DNA of 9,286 nucleotides, taken from NCBI GenBank assembly GCA_036276235.1, contig DATBDZ010000457.1:1-9286 (forward strand), written 5' to 3'. Of the stretch, positions 7,328-9,286 are shown one piece after another (the first letter of the stretch is position 1; every line of letters begins with the position of its first letter). Source of the DNA: JANWHF01 sp036276235 (GTDB lineage Bacteria > Planctomycetota > Phycisphaerae > Tepidisphaerales > Tepidisphaeraceae). Both the position numbers and the translations under genes were made by a program. The notes beneath the pieces were generated by a model, which had not been told where the DNA came from, ran no database searches, and saw nothing but the letters and a program-made list of their open reading frames with translations.

Positions 7328-9280
7328 ATGCCTCAATCCGCGCGGAAAGCTAAACATGGAGCCGATGATCGCAGGCTGCCGCCGCGTGGTTCGCTCTGCT
7401 GGGGGCCGCGCCTGCTACTGCTCATCCCCATCGCGCTCGTAGGCATCCTCGTCTTCAGCCCCCTCTTTAGCGCGCAGTTCACCGAATGGGATGACCTGAA
7501 CACCGTCGCGAAGAATCCGGACATGCTCGCGCCGGCGAGCCAGATCGGCTCATTCTGGACCAATCTCGCGCACCCGAATGGCGATCTGTATCTCCCGGTC
7601 ACGCAGACGATCTGGTACGCGCTGGCGCAGATCGCGCGCTCAAATCAGCCCGACGCGCATGGCAGCATGCTCAGCGCGTCCGTCTTTCACACGGCCAATG
7701 TCCTTCTGCATGCGCTGAACGCGTGCCTTGTCTATCTGCTGCTGATGCGGCTAGTCCGCCGCTCCTGGGCCGCCGCGGGCGGCGCGATGCTTTATTTGCT
7801 GCACCCGTTGCAGGTGGAGGCCGTTGGATGGGTCTCGGGGATGAAGGATGTTTTGAGCGCGACGTTTTCGTTAATTGCTATCTATGGCTTTGTGAGATTT
7901 TTGGAAATCTCATCCGTGCCCTTCCTGTCCCCTCCCTCGGTACGCCCGGCGAGGGCTAGCGAGGGCGTTCGCGCAAGGGATCATCACTCTACACAACCCC
8001 CTCCCCAACGCCCCGGAGTACCGAGGGAGGGCGAAGATTTCCCGCCATCGCGTAGGGCGGGATTTATCCCGCCTTGGCTTTGGTACTGCGTAGGTATCGC
8101 AGCATTTATTCTCGCGATGCTCTCCAAGCCGTCGGCGGTCACGACGCCGGCGATTGCATTGATCCTCGGAGCGGCATGGTTGTGCCGCCATCTTGCGTCA
8201 GCCCAGCATGACGACGAATCAAAACGCAAACCATTTTTCGAATCTTTTATCAGAAAGATCCTGCTGCCGCTGATTCCGTGGTTCCTGCTGGCGATCCCGG
8301 TCATCCTCGAAGGACACCGCGTGCAGCCGGCGCTGGATGTTCCGAACATTCCATTTCACTACACGCCCGCCATTGCCGGCGATGCGCTGGGGTTTGATCT
8401 AGGCAAAGTGTGGCTGCCGATCTGGCTGTGCATCGATTATGGCCGTACGCCAACAGTGGTGATTGAAAGCGGCGCTGTCTATTGGACGTGGATTTTCGCC
8501 GCCATTCCCCTTGCGCTTGCCATCTGGTGGGCCCGTCGGCGGCCGCTCCTGTCGGCGGGGTTGTTCATCTTCTTCGTTGCCCCCCTGCCGGTGCTGGGGT
8601 TTGTGAAGTTCGAGTTCCAGCACTATTCGACCGTCGCCGATCACTATCTGTATCTGGCGATGCTCGGGCCGGCATTGTTTCTGGCGGTTTTGCTCAACTA
8701 CTTTCAGCCAAAGAATTCCGTCGGGATCGGCGCGGCCATTTTGATTCCGCTCGCGATCCTCAGCGTCCTGCAGACGGCTCACTGGAAGGATGATTACGCG
8801 ATCTTCGCCCACGCGGCCGAGGTGAACCCGAGGAGCATTGCCGCCCATCCGCATCTGGCGAAGATCCTGGCCGCGCGCGGAGAAACCGGCAGCGCCGCGC
8901 ATGAATACACGTTGGCGTTGAAGCTCGCCCCCGATGGGCCGACGCATTTCAACTACGGCAATCTGCTCTTCAAGCAGGGCCGCTACGATGAGGCGATCGA
9001 GCAATATCTTGAATCAGCCGTCGGCCAGCCGCCGTCGGCAAATCTCCAATACAACCTCGGCCTCGCGTATCTGAAACTCGGCAAAATCCCCCCCGCCAAG
9101 GCGGCCCTGGCCGAGGCGATCCGCATTCGCCCCAACTACGCCGACCCGCATTTCATGCTGGCGCTGATCCTCAATACCGACGGGGACACCGCCGGCGCGA
9201 TCGAGCACCTTCAGCGCGCCAGGCAAATTGATCCTACTCGCCAGGATGTGCAGGCGGCGCTGTCGCAGCTCGGAAAATAG
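7328..9280 (+). CDS. TMTC-like polytopic membrane protein with C-terminal TPR repeats (putative GT-C-type glycosyltransferase)
   Basis: The product is 650 residues. A basic N-terminus precedes about eleven hydrophobic segments (~29-48, 118-141, 145-162, 170-192, 251-268, 270-287, 310-327, 385-402, 407-424, 441-458, 464-482), followed by TPR repeats at ~505-638 (e.g. LLFKQGRYDEAIEQYLE, LGLAYLKLGKIPPAKAALAEA). Family marks are the acidic pair WDD (54-56) in the first loop, HPLQVEAVGWVSGMKDVLS (159-177), SKPSAV (266-271) and VADHYLYL (436-443). These match bacterial relatives of eukaryotic TMTC O-mannosyltransferases, in which the loop-1 acidic residues are expected to be catalytic and the TPRs face the outside. 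Activity here is inferred. The ATG at 7328 is the only ATG, GTG or TTG after the in-frame stop at 7283-7285 that precedes the homologous region, although its ribosome binding site is poor (AGAAG adjacent). Two palindromic repeats are translated in frame at ~199-250. Confidence 0.85.
   Translation: MPQSARKAKHGADDRRLPPRGSLCWGPRLLLLIPIALVGILVFSPLFSAQFTEWDDLNTVAKNPDMLAPASQIGSFWTNLAHPNGDLYLPVTQTIWYALAQIARSNQPDAHGSMLSASVFHTANVLLHALNACLVYLLLMRLVRRSWAAAGGAMLYLLHPLQVEAVGWVSGMKDVLSATFSLIAIYGFVRFLEISSVPFLSPPSVRPARASEGVRARDHHSTQPPPQRPGVPREGEDFPPSRRAGFIPPWLWYCVGIAAFILAMLSKPSAVTTPAIALILGAAWLCRHLASAQHDDESKRKPFFESFIRKILLPLIPWFLLAIPVILEGHRVQPALDVPNIPFHYTPAIAGDALGFDLGKVWLPIWLCIDYGRTPTVVIESGAVYWTWIFAAIPLALAIWWARRRPLLSAGLFIFFVAPLPVLGFVKFEFQHYSTVADHYLYLAMLGPALFLAVLLNYFQPKNSVGIGAAILIPLAILSVLQTAHWKDDYAIFAHAAEVNPRSIAAHPHLAKILAARGETGSAAHEYTLALKLAPDGPTHFNYGNLLFKQGRYDEAIEQYLESAVGQPPSANLQYNLGLAYLKLGKIPPAKAALAEAIRIRPNYADPHFMLALILNTDGDTAGAIEHLQRARQIDPTRQDVQAALSQLGK
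7930..8031 (+). repeat. Palindromic element translated in frame within the membrane protein (copy 2)
   Basis: The outer arms 7930-7943 and 8018-8031 are perfect 14-bp inverted repeats; the inner arms have decayed. It is homologous to the element at 4357-4479 in the arms and also in the loop (GTTCGCGC at 4397 and 7967; ACACAACCCC near both right arms). It encodes about residues 201-235 (starts SPPSVRPARASEG, ends TQPPPQRPGVPREGE) in the same codon phase as copy 1. It is 21 bp (7 codons) shorter between the two GTAC landmarks. It lies in a loop between membrane segments four and five that is short in relatives. Confidence 0.8.
8052..8073 (+). repeat. GTAG-footed REP-like hairpin translated in frame
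   Basis: GTAG (8052-8055) is followed by the perfect inverted repeat GGCGGGA-TTTA-TCCCGCC (8056-8073). It sits 20 bases after palindromic copy 2, inside the membrane-protein gene, and is read as RRAGFIPP (residues 242-249) just before the fifth membrane segment. A GTAG foot next to a palindrome is the hallmark of REP sequences moved by RAYT transposases. No such transposase is encoded in the window. Confidence 0.65.
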
Positions 9281-9286
9281 ATACGC

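Overview
The window looks like a chromosomal segment of a planctomycete, most plausibly from the Phycisphaerae/Tepidisphaerales side. The evidence is a GC-rich sequence, a giant calcium-binding-repeat protein whose N-terminus carries the LE-x-R-x-L signature (ESLEGRRLFA) typical of planctomycete surface proteins, a winged-helix/ATPase/TPR regulator, a TMTC-like membrane-TPR protein, and many small palindromic repeats. The lineage call is an inference from protein style and not from a marker gene.

Layout. (1) 3671 down to 1, minus strand: one very long open frame, 1223 codons inside the window and still open at the left edge. It encodes an RTX-type protein made of repeated 214-residue and 129/130-residue modules. 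The many long plus-strand frames over this region are antisense shadows of the repeats. (2) 3672-4000: a 329-base divergent intergenic region. It holds the ribosome binding sites of both flanking genes, a GTAG-footed hairpin, and a 10-bp direct repeat at 11-bp pitch that resembles an OmpR/PhoB-type operator. (3) 4001-7117, plus strand: a 1038-residue regulator with a winged-helix DNA-binding domain, a STAND-type ATPase and a long TPR-like helical region. (4) 7118-7327: a 210-base spacer built largely of degenerate 7-bp repeats (TGAAAAA-like and CTTTTGx-like) that can fold into a long hairpin. (5) 7328-9280, plus strand: a 650-residue polytopic membrane protein with C-terminal TPRs, related to TMTC/GT-C-type glycosyltransferase-like proteins.

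The most unusual observation is that genes 4 and 7, which are unrelated, each contain a copy of the same roughly 100-125 bp palindromic element inside the reading frame. Both copies are in the same orientation and the same codon phase, and each adds a Pro/Arg/Ser-rich linker at a domain or membrane-segment boundary. The copy in the membrane protein is followed by a second, different palindrome with a GTAG foot, also translated in frame. This resembles the Rickettsia palindromic elements that insert into proteins, and the GTAG-footed hairpins resemble REP sequences moved by RAYT transposases.

Functional links between the genes are not proven. The regulator is divergent from the surface-protein gene and could control itself and that gene from the shared intergenic region. 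The membrane protein could act in envelope glycosylation, but no substrate can be read from the sequence.
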